A stretch of 64,000 nucleotides of DNA from Orientallactaga sibirica (GCA_036365145.1 JAEOAD010000040.1:11720501-11784500), one strand, 5' to 3'. Positions 43,280-55,160 are shown, counted from the first letter of the stretch. Notes: generated by a model from the letters alone, not told the origin. Program-made: numbers and translations.

Positions 43280-46200
43280 AATATAAAACAATAGGACTAA
43301 CAGGCCAGGTTCCCAGCAATGCTAAAACATTTTGCATATTATATTATTCTGTAATTTGTGTAAATTTCCTCCTGTTCCTAAACAAAAGCACACATGTCTA
43401 CATTTACATTTTAAAAATAAAAGAATTACAAATTTTTTGTTTGGAGGCAAATTGCAGGCATTGTTTTTCACTTAATTTTCAAGTGGTAGTATGTCTCCCC
43501 AAACTGAGCAGTGGCCCCCCTCTACTATGGAGAGAAGGAGGAGGAATGGAAGGAAGAGAAACAAAGTGTGTGCAGCCAGAATTCCCATTGTCTCCTTAGC
43601 CAGTAGCCTGAGACTGAACACTGAATAAACCTGACTTGATTTCCCTGGAGTCATCATCTTCCCCTACAGCCTTCCTGGGCGAGCGAAGACGATGTCAGCA
43701 GCAGCCTCACCGACATGACACTTGGCACAGATTCCAGAACTCTTTGATTGCCCAGGGGCATACAACGTGGCCTTGAATAAATGCAGATTGAGCTAAGGAC
43801 TGTGCCTCCTGAGCAACTTGCCAAAATTCACTGTCTTTTGAAAAAGACTAGAAATGTAGGAACCTGCTGTTATAGGCAGCATTAACTCTTCCACAAAGAG
43901 CACCTCTAACTGGAAGGCTTGCTGTGGATTTCATTCTTAATGGTCTGGTTGCCAATTTTGAAGGAAGGGAGAAGGGAAGCAGAATTGAAATTGATGAAGG
44001 TTTACTGAGTTGGAGGGAAAAGAGAGGAAGAGGAAGAGGAGGAGGAATTGTTGAGTGATGGCATAATTAATACACTTCAGCATTTGCTATTTTTTTTTTC
44101 CCAGTGAAGAGTCTATATTCTCCAACAGTCATCTTTGGACATATTTTTTTAATTAAGCAGCATAATCTTTAACTATTGTTAAGTGTTGGAATAGATCATT
44201 TTGTTCCCAAAGTTCACACAGTGCAGACAGCTGGGCACGACTTTTAAAGTAATCAAAAATGTGTAGAATAAAATACTTAAAACCATCTATTTTGTTGATT
44301 CGAGCTTATTCAACCTTTTGCTAGTGGGGGCTTTTACTGTACACTTGACTTGCTTTCTTGATAGTATTTGCCTCCAGTGAAATCCTGTTTGGGAACTCAT
44401 ATTCTTTTATATGCTGAGATCCAAACTGTTTTGAACAGGCTTGGCTTCATTAAAATGATTTCCCGCCGTCACACAGTGACCTAAATGACAATTGACTTCT
44501 GCCTTCCATTAGCAGAATGCGCTCGGATTTCATTTTCATGTATGAATGCAATGCATGCTTCACATGGTGTTATTTTAAATAATGCCACGATGTGGATTCA
44601 GGAATCGTGCTTGAAAATCTCTTTCCAATGCTGGTATTCTTTAAAGGATAAACTGGAAGGAGTCCTATGCCCTTATCCATTCTAATTCCCTGGAAACTCG
44701 TTGCAGCATGGAAAGGTGATTAGCCATATAACTCTTAGCACACCATAAGCATCTATTGGAACACATTACATAATCAGAATAGAGGTTTCTCTCCTTGTCT
44801 TCGTGCCAAGGCATTATACAACACATAGAAGCAAAGAGTTGAACAGCATAAAAATTTCTTTCAAACACTTATTAAGCAGCAATAAATCCTTAAAATTATT
44901 TCCCAACATGGTTACACATTTGGCTTATTCTATCTCCCGCACTAATTAATAACAACAAACAGTATCATCCAGATGGATGATGCAAAGATTAGACTGAAGT
45001 TTCACCACAATTACAGAAACCAAAGATGGATTTGAGGGGGAAAATAAGAAAAAAAATACTTTTTTTCTCTTAAGGCCTTCATTTTCTCTTCTACTTTTTA
45101 AGTTCAGATTCCTATTTTTTTTTCACAGTTTTAGAAATGAATGTGTTACTGATTCTGAACTCTTGATAAATACTAAAAGCCCACAATGGGCGTTTATTTG
45201 ATCCAACACATGATGAATGGGGTGAATTGCACATAGTCCCAACCTTTTAAATCTCTCTGAAGAATTGCATTTCTGTTCACAGGCATGTCACTGTTAAAAA
45301 AATGAGCCAACTAAGAAAGGAACACACAGTATATTAATATGTAATTTCTTTCCCAGTATGAATGCTAATTTCTAACAGTGTAGGCCTTCTGGTTCCTTCT
45401 TGATGCAGAGCGATTCCCACTATCTTGCTTGGAAACATCACTCTTAGACCCCTGCCCATCCAGATGTCCATTTTAGATACTTCTGAATGTCGGCGTGGAG
45501 GCTGTTTAGTGCTTCTCTAGAGCGTTGGTTCTGTAAAAGGGGACGAGGGCTTATTGTAACTTCTTATGGAAATTAATTGGGTTTACATGAAAAGAAATGT
45601 CATTATTTAAAATAATGCCCCTCTCAAAAGTGTTCTCTCCATTACTTTCCGGTGGTCCTATTAACCTGTAAAAATAATTCCGTTGCTTAACTTTTTTTTT
45701 TTTTTTTTTGCAAACTCCCAAAAAATCACCATGTAAATGAGGACTTTAAAAAAAAAAAAATTCAAGGAGCAGAACTGTTGATTTTAGTTGTCGTTTTCTG
45801 GTTTGGGCAATCTGTCTGTCTGTGTGCAAATACCAGAATCTGTTAGAAGTGAACACGTCTCATATAACACTCACTTCTACTTAGTCACACACTCCCTAAC
45901 ATCTCCAGTCTCTTAGACGAAATTCACAATCAATATCCCACAAACATCTTGTACTTCACGGGGAATATATCCAAAGCCCCTGAGGAGACTTATTCTTTGT
46001 AGATTTGTGTTGTTTTCATCATTATTCCTCCAGTGCCTAGAGAAGTCTGATCATCTTTGCCTCTTTCCTACCCAATGGAGAACCTTGAACTACTCAGAAA
46101 TACCTACAACTATGATCCTCAATTTAATGAAGAGCCAAGCTGAGCTAGTTGTCCACGGTAACTGGCTTATCAACCAGACTGTACCCTGATTTAGCTAACA

Positions 46201-48090
46201 TATGCTCTTAAAAGCAGGGAACGCAGCTAATCTCACCCATTTCTAAGATTGAGAAAAGCAACTTTGTACCTTTGTAATTGTCACTTTACAATAATGGATT
46301 CAGAGGTCAGCAAATTACATCAGAATTGACCTCACAAGCCAGAAAAAAAAAAGAAAAGAAAAGAAAACCCATTCCAAAGATGCCTACAATTTAAAAAAAT
46401 AATAATACCAGTTGAGGATGAAAAGACAGCCATGAATCCTGGAAGCCGAGAAGCCATCTACATTATCTCTCGTTCACTGACAACACTGGACATAAAACAA
46501 TGCATTGGGAGTCGGAGGGAACAACAGTATATAAAGAAAACTGCCTTTAGGAACATCACCTTCCAAACAGACTGAGGGAGCAAGTCCTTATAAGTTGCAT
46601 AGCTAGGCATGGAACAGAGTGCAGGGACTGAAACTATTCTGTCTTGTTGAGGTCCAGCCAGGTACACAGGCTGCTCCCGCCTCCCAGGATGCGAGGTAGA
46701 TAGACACACAGGTGAGCCCGAAGAACCTTCCTGCTCTTGGATAACTAAGCTTGAACTCATCTCCTGTTGGCTTAGGTTGTGTACAAATTTCAGCCCTTAA
46801 AATATCAAAGGGCTACCAGCATAGCCTTGATCATAAACTGTGATTGATAAAGCAGCATAGGTTCCAACTGCCAGGTGTTGATAGGCTGGTTTATACACTG
46901 GTTCTTTGGTTTGGGTTTGATATTGGGGTGGGGGGTGTATGGTATCTCTGGAGGTCGTTCAACTTCTCAGGACCACCAGACTTTCTTGCTCACTGTGTTT
47001 TACCTTTCCTGGAATGCCTCATTGGGAGGATCTCTCACGGTCCCGCTGAGCCTTGTTGTAGAGGTTGAACATCCTGCCGGACCCTCCCACTGTCTCCTAT
47101 AACGAACAATTCTCTCCGACTCGTTTCCCAGAAACCCAAAGTTCCTAACCGTGATACACAGAGAAGCATTTTTTTTTATTTAAATACAATGAAAATATCA
47201 GACAATGTTCTATATCAACCATTAGTGCTCCACATCGCTTTATACAATTTGAATATCACTTGACAAACCTCCTCAAGTGAAAGCATTTGGTTCCTAGACT
47301 TCAAACAGCTACTACGGATCCATTTCTGTCAAATTTGAATAATATAATAAATCCCCCCCCCAAAGACCTGCATAGTGTAACACTCTCATCACTGTTCCAT
47401 ATGATAAACACTCCCATGTGCTCAAGAGCCATATCACACCACCCTATCCCACGTGGACCTGGCTTGACCCCCATTTTGTCCAACTCCCTTGTTCCCCGAG
47501 TACACTACGCAGGAATGTTCTGTGAAGCAATAGCTAGTGATCTCTAAGTGTGGTGCTTGAAATCAAGGGAAAGTGGCAGTAAAGGGGGCAGATTTTGGAA
47601 AGGAAATGAAGATTAAAAAGAAATGCATCTGGGCCAGAAATGGACAATTTGTAACAGCTACTTTCATTGCATCATCAGGCCACTTTCTCTCTTCTCCTCA
47701 CTATCAAGCTTCACACATTTTCCTGCAATTTTTACAAGTCATGCATGGCTACCTTTGTATCCATGAAAGAAATATTCTACCGGAAAGGGTGGCCAGGTCA
47801 TCTCCAAAAACCTAAAGAGGTTTGTATGTGTTTACCTCTTTCTTCGGTGAAAGAGATAGTGTAGAGAGTCAGTGTTCCATTGGTTGGCTAACCCTTCTGA
47901 CTGTTTTTGCTCTGTTTGTGCCGGAAATGTTTGCCCTTCCCACTGCCTGAGTGTAGACTTAAAACATACATCTTCTACTTTAATTATTTTTTTAATTTGC
48001 TGACAAGCCACTAGATATGGCCTAAAATACTCCTCATACTGTCTTGATTTTCACCTTACTAAATCCACTTCGCTTGCCCTGCTTTAAAGT
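43280..48090. other. 4.8-kb repeat-free island
   Basis: No SINE, L1, LTR, MIR or L2 copy is recognisable over about 4.8 kb, while neighbouring DNA carries one every 300-600 bases. The DNA is AT-rich with homopolymer runs (44091, 45690, 45749). Segments 44090-44690 and 44880-45320 look most constrained. Reading frames are short and unrecognised. I infer non-coding regulatory DNA, possibly near a developmental gene outside the window. Confidence 0.45.
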
Positions 48091-48110
48091 GAAACTCTGC
48101 TATAATTTTT

Positions 48111-48392
48111 TTAACTTTTTATTTTTTATTATTTTTTTTCGGAGAGAGACACACAAAGAGAGAGAGAGAGAGAGAGAGGAAGACAGAGATGGGCGTGCCA
48201 ACAGTGTCTCAGCTGCTGTGAACGAAATCCAGATGCCTGCGCTCCCCTTGTGGTCAAGTGCGGCATTGCGCCCTTGCGTCACTTTGCATCTGGCTAAACG
48301 TGGGACCTGGAGATTGGAACCGCTGGAGATTGGAACCAGTGTTCTTAGGCTTAGGAGGCAGGCGCCTTAACCCCTAAGCCATCTCTCCAGCC
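48111..48392 (-). mobile_element. Antisense Dip-type SINE with duplicated B box
   Basis: Long variant in reverse, very close in sequence to the copy at 19497 and sharing the doubled GGAGATTGGAACC segment (about 48307-48337). Perfect 16-bp target duplication CTCTGCTATAATTTTT at 48095-48110 and 48393-48408. Retained CpGs suggest recent insertion. Confidence 0.96.
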
Positions 48393-48452
48393 CTCTGCTA
48401 TAATTTTTAAAGCTTTTACAACTGCCCATTTTATGGCCCTCTCCATGTCACA

Positions 48453-48460
48453 TGACGTCA
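48453..48460. promoter_or_regulatory. Consensus CRE palindrome
   Basis: TGACGTCA, the full CREB/ATF site, sits in unique DNA 44 bases beyond a SINE target site and overlaps CACATG on its left. GAGGTCACAG and a CAGGTG E-box follow within 80 bases. Binding is inferred from sequence only. Confidence 0.45.
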
Positions 48461-49510
48461 AAGAATTAAAGTCACCTCACTAGCAATGGGTTTGACTTCT
48501 CTGTGAGGTCACAGTGGTGCAGGTGGCGCTAACCATCACGAGAGAACTAACCCTCAGCTAGCTTGTCTCATAGTTGAAAATGTGGAAAGATTGCCCCAAA
48601 GAGTAGCTGTAAAATGGCATGAAGTGATTCCACACTTCCCTCAGGGGAGGCATTCCCAGAGGCAGAAGGGTGTGTTGCCCTTCCTGAGATGAACACCCTG
48701 GACGCCGCTGGGCTCTAAATGTAGAGGGACCTTGGACAGCGATAGGCGTGGGACACTGCCCTGTCCACAAACCCCAGCACCCACCTGGATCAGGTACCTC
48801 CTGCCTCTGACACCAACTGGTAACTGAATAGCAACAGCATGTCCAGTGGTGACCCCAGTGGTCATTTGACTCTCTCGAGGAGGGTGAAGGGCAGTGAGGT
48901 GGTTTGATTCTTCTGTTTGATTTAAATGTGTTCTTCCATTTCTCGCTGATACAGGTCAGCTCTCTGGGTCATCTTGAGTCTCTAAGAGTAAGAACACCCA
49001 GCTTATTCAAACACCATCTTATCTTCTTAAAAATAATTGGTGATGCTATACTTTCAAGTGACATTAACTTCACGGTTGAGAACCACAGTGTCTCCAACTG
49101 GTAGCGACTCAATAGGGCAAAGAGAGGGTGAGCCTGGGGTGGTTGATGACTTCTTTGGTATTTTCAGCTTTCAGTCACCACCCTACTTCCCCCAGTGCTT
49201 CGTGTGCCAGTAGTACTTTTCCCAAACACAAACACCTGTGAAATTAAACTCACTGGAACAGGAAGAACTCGTTTCCAACTTCATCATTACTGCTTCCCAG
49301 CATCTGCCCTGTTTCCATTGCACAGGCCTGAGAATCATATAGAGTTTCTCCTTTCTTTGGCAGTGAGAAATCTACAATCCAAATTTTCAGCCCACCTAAA
49401 GGAAATGATTTCATGTTCATGTCGCTGATTATGTGCATCCGTTAACTTTTTCTGGAACTTTCCTTTGTTTTTCTACCTTCATTTTTTTTTCATTCTGATT
49501 TCATTATTTT
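48461..49510. other. Unassigned unique DNA
   Basis: No gene or clear repeat. GC-richer at 48640-48860; open frames there are short and unrecognised. Confidence 0.45.
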
Positions 49511-49513
49511 AAA

Positions 49514-49710
49514 CATGTTATTTATTATTTATTTATTAATTATTTGAGAGAGAGAGAATGGGCACACCAGGGCCTCTAGCCACCTCAAACGAACTCCAGA
49601 CACATGCCCCACCTCATGCATCTGGCCTATTGTAGGTACTGGGGAATCGAACCTGGGTCATTAGGCTTTGTAGGCAAGTGTCTTAATGGCAAAGCCATCT
49701 CTCCAAACCT
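49514..49710 (-). mobile_element. Antisense Dip-type SINE
   Basis: (TTTA)-like tail, GAATGGGCACACCAGGGCCT, CGAACTCCAGACACATGCC and CCATCTCTCCAAACCT. Confidence 0.88.
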
Positions 49711-49719
49711 CTTTCTCTT

Positions 49720-50093
49720 GTAAGACTCTAAATTCATCTCTTTTAAGGTTTGGGACATTTTGTTAATGGGATGGGTGATGAACATAGGGTTACAAATAGA
49801 TACACACATGTATATGCAATGAAGAAAGCTCCCCTTTGGATGCCTGTTTATGGCATGATTGGCAGTCAAGAGCAGACAAACCTGGACCAGGCTTTGTATC
49901 CAGGTCTTCCATACTGTTATCATATGCAAGAACATGAGATGGTAGAGCAAACCTCTCCACAGCTCCTAGGTCCACCCAGCAGGGATATAAATTGCTGCCT
50001 GCTGTTAGCTTATCTGTTCATTTGGTTAGTGCAGCCCTGAGCGGTTTCAGATGTCCCCAAGCAACCAGTACTCCTAATAAAAATAAGGATTGA
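49720..50093. other. Unassigned DNA
   Basis: No gene. The 96-codon frame at 49750-50040 has no recognisable domain. Confidence 0.4.
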
Positions 50094-50150
50094 TGTGAAG
50101 CCTAAGGACCCCGGTTCGAGGCTCGGTCCCCCACTACTCACGTAAGCCTG
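50094..50150 (+). mobile_element. Dip-type SINE fragment (B-box region only)
   Basis: GTGAAGCCTAAGGACCCCGG then TTCGAGGCTCGGTCCC and CTCACGTAAGCC are the tRNA-like centre of the family, lacking head and 3' body. The GGTTCGAGGCTC core is an intact-looking B box. Confidence 0.7.
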
Positions 50151-50154
50151 AAAG

Positions 50155-50695
50155 CTTCAGTAGAGTCGCAATGAGTATACTTAGTAAACTCCAGAACTCT
50201 GCATGTTGATTCTGCAAGTCAGTCGGGATGCTCTGAAATCACATGACAATGAAATAATGACAAGGCAACTGCTCCTCTAATCCAAGCTGTGGCCCAAGCC
50301 CTGTGTCTGGGAAATGGGCCTGCTACCTTCACTTCACAGGTGCCTGCTTCATGCCAAGGAAGAGTGACAAGTATTTACCTTTTCCTGCACAATGCATTGC
50401 TTTGTCTTTTCACCCCAAATTAGGAAGACTGTCCTGGGAATGATGCCACTTACCACAGGGTGAGCCCTGTGACTGGGGTGAAACTTCAGATAAGGACAGT
50501 CCCCACATGCATTCATCAGAGTAAGAGAATGAATGATTTCAAAAGTTTTAACTCTCATGGAGGAAGGGGACCAAACAGGTAATTACACTGCAGTAAATCA
50601 GTGACCTCAGGCAGTTTAGTACAGGCAAACATCCTTCCTCCCAGATTTTAACAGACTCCTGAATTACAATGTTCAAACTTGTTGAAATATGAGAA
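50155..50695. other. Unassigned DNA
   Basis: No gene or clear repeat. Confidence 0.4.
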
Positions 50696-50698
50696 CAG

Positions 50699-50897
50699 GG
50701 CTGGAGAGATGGTTTAGAGGTTAAGGCGCTTACCTACAAAGCCTAAGGACCCATGTTCTACTCTCCAGATCCCACGATAGCCAGATGCACAAAGGTGGGG
50801 CAAGAGCAAGGTCACACATTTTCATTAGGTGGCTCAAGAATCTGGAATTTGCAGTGGCTGGGGCCTTAGCCAGCCTATTCCCCCCCCCTTACTCTAA

Positions 50898-50944
<47 letters not shown>

Positions 50945-50946
50945 AC
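50699..50946 (+). mobile_element. Dip-type SINE with (AAAT)n expansion
   Basis: AGGGCTGGAGAGATGGTTTA, an extended body (GAGCAAGGTCACACATTTTC), a C-run and about 12 AAAT units at 50897-50945. Confidence 0.9.
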
Positions 50947-50999
50947 AACGTTCCCTTTTTCTACTCCAAATTGTCCCCACTAGCCCTATATTAGGTACT

Positions 51000-51352
51000 C
51001 ATTTCATTGCTTCTCCCAAATTCCTGACTAGATACGACTTAAGGAAGGAAGAGTTGATCTGGACTCGCAGAGTGGTGGTACAGTCCATGGAGGGAGGAAG
51101 TCTGGAAATAGGAGCACCCACGACTGCTTGCTTTCCACATAGGCACATCAGGAAACAGGACAGACAGAAGATGAAGCATGTTTCAAACCTCAAGGCCAGC
51201 CCCCCTCCTCCCCCCAGTACCCCACTTCTGCCAGGGAGGCCCGACCTCCTAAAGGTTCCGCAATCTCCCAAAACAATACCACCAGTTGGGGACCAAGTAT
51301 TCAAGCACATGGTCATTTGAATAACGTTTTACATTCAAACCATCACAATCCC
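51000..51352 (+). mobile_element. Rodent repeat, copy 3
   Basis: GACTTAAGGAAGGAAGAGTT, GGACTCGCAGAGTGGTGGTA and CCAAGTATTCAAGCACATGG align with the copy at 42268-42603. Confidence 0.65.
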
Positions 51353-51444
51353 TTGATAAAGTGTATTTAGAAGTCTATTTAAAGTTTATTTATCCTACAG
51401 GTTTCTGGAAAAACGAACCCATCAAGGAAGTCAGCCATACTTCT

Positions 51445-51575
51445 GAGATAGAAAGAAAGAAAGAGAGAGAGAAAGGAGAAAGAAAGAAAGCTCAAGAGAA
51501 AGAAAGGGAAGGAGGGAGGAAGGAAGGGACAGAGGGAGGGAGGGAGGGAGGGAGAAAGGAAGGGAGGGAGGAAGG
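51445..51575. repeat. GA-rich purine tract
   Basis: (GAAA)n, (GGGA)n mixture. The forward open frame across it is low-complexity. Confidence 0.9.
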
Positions 51576-51925
51576 TGGACCTTGTTCCTAAGAGGCAGGC
51601 AAGAAGGGGCTCAAGAGGTCAGAACTGGCCATGCAACTGACCATCAGCTTTTGACTTTGAATGCACAATAATGATTTCCCACCTGGACTACCACAACCCT
51701 TAAGTATAATGCCTTAGTAATTACGACCAACCTTGTCACTTGGCTTACTCATTATATTTTCCTACAACCGTGACTTTATTAGACGCCTATAAAAACTAAC
51801 ATTCATGTCTTCACCTCACGGGCAGAAAAAAAGTAGTCATTTATACAATTCTGGCTATCAAAGCATAAGTAAAATAGAAAACCATATAAGATGAATAGAG
51901 TTGTATATACATGTATATGGTAATA
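51576..51925. other. Unassigned DNA
   Basis: No gene or clear repeat. Confidence 0.4.
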
Positions 51926-51927
51926 AA

Positions 51928-51929
<2 letters not shown>

Positions 51930-52002
<73 letters not shown>
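51930..52002. repeat. Compound (TA)n(GA)n microsatellite
   Basis: About 23 TA units followed by about 14 GA units, immediately left of a rodent-repeat copy. Confidence 0.97.
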
Positions 52003-52007
<5 letters not shown>

Positions 52008-52013
52008 ACTTGA

Positions 52014-52378
52014 GGGTGAGATATTAGCCTTCTTTTACTATAACAAAATACTTGAAATAGCGAAAGAGAAGAAAGGTTTATTTTGGCATACAGTTTCACA
52101 GGTTTTGCACCATAATCTATGGCTGCATTGTTTTTAGCCTGTGGAAAGACAGAACATCATGGTATGAGTACCTGGTGGAAAGCAAGCCTTATGACAGCCA
52201 CAGAATGAAAGAGGGACAAGGAAGGGCTAGGCCGCCAACACCCACTCTGAGGAACAATCCCCAATGCCCACTCTTCTTGCCAGTATGCCTTACCGTGTAA
52301 AAATTTCATCAACTCCCCATAGTTCCACAAACCTTGAACACAAAGGCTCTTGGGAAATTTTATTTCAAACCATAATGG
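52014..52378 (+). mobile_element. Rodent repeat, copy 4
   Basis: CTTTTACTATAACAAAATAC, GAGAAGAAAGGTTTATTTTG and CAACTCCCCATAGTTCCAC match the family layout; more diverged from copies 2 and 3 than they are from each other. Confidence 0.6.
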
Positions 52379-52379
52379 G

Positions 52380-52638
52380 GAGAATTATCTCTCCTCATTG
52401 AAGAGGGGAGAGGTTCCTGGCATGGCCCATGAACTCCATTTCCCTCGGTTCTTGAATCCAGTAAAAGCCGCGTGTGTGAACTACTGCTGTCCTGCAAGGG
52501 CAAAGTCACAAGAATGCGGATGAAGTCCAGTGCATTGAGAATTTTACATGAGACGTGGAAAAAGATTTGCCCACATCATCACTGAGCAGCCGAACCATTA
52601 CCAGCAACTGTACAATTGTAGAGTTTTGTTCCATTATA
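52380..52638. other. Unassigned unique DNA
   Basis: No gene or repeat. Scattered CpGs (AAAGCCGCGTGTGTG, AATGCGGATGAAG) give it a conserved look. Confidence 0.35.
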
Positions 52639-52652
52639 AAAATAAACTCTTA

Positions 52653-52812
52653 GCCGGGCATGGTGGCGCACGCCTTTAATCCCAGCGCCCGGGAGGCAGA
52701 AATAGGAGGATCGCCATGAGTTCAAGGCCACCCGGAGACTACATAGTGAATTCCAGGTCAGCCTGGACTAGAGTGGGACCCTACCTTGAAAAACTACCAA
52801 AAATAAATAAAT
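52653..52812 (+). mobile_element. B1 SINE
   Basis: GCCGGGCATGGTGGCGCACG, GATCGCCATGAGTTCAAGG and CTACCTTGAAAAACTACC with (AAAT)n tail. Perfect 13-bp target duplication AAATAAACTCTTA (52640-52652, 52813-52825). Confidence 0.96.
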
Positions 52813-52829
52813 AAATAAACTCTTATTTA

Positions 52830-53165
52830 CTAAAGATGTCCTTATTTGGGACGTACTTTTAGCATCAGCCAAAACACACTCCCAGATGATCCTGTAAGGG
52901 TGGCCAAAGGTTGAGGCATTTGCCAAGGCCAGCCTCGCTGTAAATGAATTAGTGGAAGCCAATTCTTATAAAATCCTGGCGTCTTGAGCTTAAGGAATAA
53001 ATGAGACCTGTTTTGTCCAGTTTCATCAGATCAAAGGTCCCAGTGAAGAAGGGATGGCATGATGTGGTTAGCAGTTAGTTCTTTCAACCATGGGCACCCT
53101 TCTCTTGGGTAAGATTCATTGCCTCTGGAGAACAGTGGCAAACCTCTCCCTGAAAAAATAATTTT
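52830..53165. other. Unassigned DNA
   Basis: No gene or clear repeat. Confidence 0.4.
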
Positions 53166-53166
53166 A

Positions 53167-53405
53167 GGGCTGGAGAGATGGCTTAGCGGTTAAGGTGCTT
53201 GCCTGCAAAGCCAAAGAACCCAGGTTCAAGTCCCCAGGATCCATGTAAGTCAGATGTACAAGGGGGCACATGCATCTGGAGTTTATTTGCAGTGGCTGGA
53301 GGCCTTGGTGTGCCCATTCTCTCTCTCTCCCTCTCCCTCCCTCCCTCCCTCCCAACCTCTCTCTCCCTGTCTCTTTCTCTCTCTCATAAATAAATAAAAA
53401 TTTTA
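53167..53405 (+). mobile_element. Dip-type SINE
   Basis: AGGGCTGGAGAGATGGCTTA, AGGTTCAAGTCCCCAGG, GCATCTGGAGTTTATTTGC, (CCCT)n stretch and (AAAT)n tail. Confidence 0.93.
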
Positions 53406-53449
53406 AAAAAGTAATGCTACACAGAATTGTCTTCTAACCCCAATAAGTT

Positions 53450-53468
53450 TGTTTGTTTGTTTGTTTGT

Positions 53469-53507
<39 letters not shown>

Positions 53508-53703
53508 TTTGCAAGCAGAGAGAGACAGAGAGAAAAAAGACAGACAGAGAGAATGGATATGCCAGGTCCTCCAGCCACTGCTAATGAACTCCAGAAGCAT
53601 GCAGCACTTTGTGCATCTGGTTTTATGTGGGTACTGGGGAATCAAACCAGGTTGTTAGGTTTTGCAGTCAAGCACCTTAACCATTGAGCCATCTCTCCAC
53701 CCT
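53450..53703 (-). mobile_element. Antisense Dip-type SINE with (TTTG)(TTTA)n
   Basis: The tail is (TTTG)n then (TTTA)n; reversed body CCAGCCACTGCTAATGAAC; head CCATCTCTCCACCC. Perfect 11-bp target duplication CCCAATAAGTT (53439-53449, 53704-53714). Forward open frames here come from the TTTA repeat. Confidence 0.95.
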
Positions 53704-53793
53704 CCCAATAAGTTCGCTATAGACACATATCTATGAGAATGCCCAAGGTTCTTGCTTGAACTTGAAGAGTTGAAGTTCTTTTTTTCTGTAGAA

Positions 53794-54016
53794 TATTTTA
53801 TTTATTTGCAAGCAGAGAGCTACAGGCAGAGCTGAAAGAAGACAGACAGACAGAGAGACAGTATGGTTGCACCATGGCCTCCAGCCACTGCAAATGAAGT
53901 CCAGATGCATGTGCTGCTTGGTACATCTGGCTTTACGTGGACACTGGGGAATCAAACCCTGGATCAGTAGACTTTGCAGGCAAGTGCCTTAACCACCTAG
54001 CCATCTCTCCAGCCCA
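53794..54016 (-). mobile_element. Antisense Dip-type SINE
   Basis: TATTTTATTTATTTGCAAGC, CCAGCCACTGCAAATGAAG and CCATCTCTCCAGCCC. Tandemly close to the previous copy and in the same direction; an approximate target duplication GAGTTGAAGTTCT / GATTTGATGTTCT surrounds it. Confidence 0.92.
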
Positions 54017-54240
54017 GATTTGATGTTCTCATAATCATGTATACAATGTTCCACCTAACACCCCGAAGCACGCCCCTGCTGGAAGGGACCGTGCACTGTA
54101 AGCGATCACAGCAGACCATTCAAAACAGAGACTTTGCTCAGCACCAGCTTGATTTCTCAGTGACCTTGCCGCTCAGGCAAGTGAGGTCTGTAGAAATAGG
54201 GTCTTACCATCTGTTTCTCAAGGGAAGCCAAGGGCCTTGG

Positions 54241-55160
54241 CAATAGCCTTTAATGTTTTGGAGGCTACAAGGACCTCCCTGGCCAACAACTCAACTGAAA
54301 GCTGGAAAAAGCTGCACTGCATGCAGCCATATGGGAGACAGAAATCATCAGCAGTGAAAACAGTGGACACTGGAAACCTCAAGTTTGGCCAGACAGGCCC
54401 AATGACCGAATAGGTGCAATAGTGACATGTCTGCTCTTGGGGAAACCAACTGCTCCCTAATTAGATTGAAGGCCCTCTCTATGGGAGGGAATACATGCCT
54501 GCTACTAAAAAAACTAATCAAAACTCTATGGCAGGGCAGGGCATGAGCCTTAGGGGTATAAAGCCTGCTCTTGTCTGGCTAAATGTATATATTATTCCCA
54601 CCAAACTGCTCTGAAAGCACTACACTTAACATAGTTCCAAAGCATGAACTTTTTTGATTCCCCAGTACCCACATAAAACTTAATGTTCATATTCACATAT
54701 TAATGCTACTCTCACTTCTGGTTAGAGAAGCTTCTCTTTTCAGTTGGAGATGACCACTGGGATGACCCAAAAGGCAACATAATGCTAAGAAGAAGAGATG
54801 GAGGAGTGTTCAGCACTGAAAATTTTGATCACACCCTCCAAGGCTCAGGGTCCATTGTGGAAGAGGTGGCAGAAAGAATGGAAGAGCCAAAGGAAGGGTA
54901 CGACTCCTTACAATGCAACTGTCCAGACAGAAACTGGCCTCGATATCCATGACCTCGCAGTGCCTAGCAAGACCTTCACAAGACCCTCACAATAGGAAAA
55001 AAGATGATGACATCAAATTAAAAGAGAGACTAATGGAGAGAGGAAGGGGATATGACAGAGAATGGAGTTCTGAACGGGAATGGGGGAGGTGAGGGAAATA
55101 TGGTTTATTGTCTGTAAGTATAGAAGTTGTCAATAAAAAAATTAAAAAATAAATCAATAA
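54241..55160 (+). mobile_element. L1 3' end (3' untranslated region)
   Basis: From about 54241 the sequence has rodent-L1 3'-end words (CCAACTGCTCCCTAATTAGA, CCAAGGCTCAGGGTCC, ATTGTGGAAGAGGTGGCAG) and ends in TCAATAAAAAAATTAAAAAA. The part from 54700 is mirrored by the antisense copy at 17745-18052. The left limit is uncertain. A B1 has inserted in its A-rich tail. The 65-codon open frame here is not a gene. Confidence 0.7.

Noticed and set aside
50094..50150. tRNA-like sequence with an intact B box
   Set aside because: It matches the centre of the Dip-type SINE and lacks an acceptor stem and anticodon arm, so it is a SINE fragment, not a tRNA gene.
54798..54995. 65-codon frame with a plausible-looking protein
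   Set aside because: It lies in the L1 3' untranslated end.
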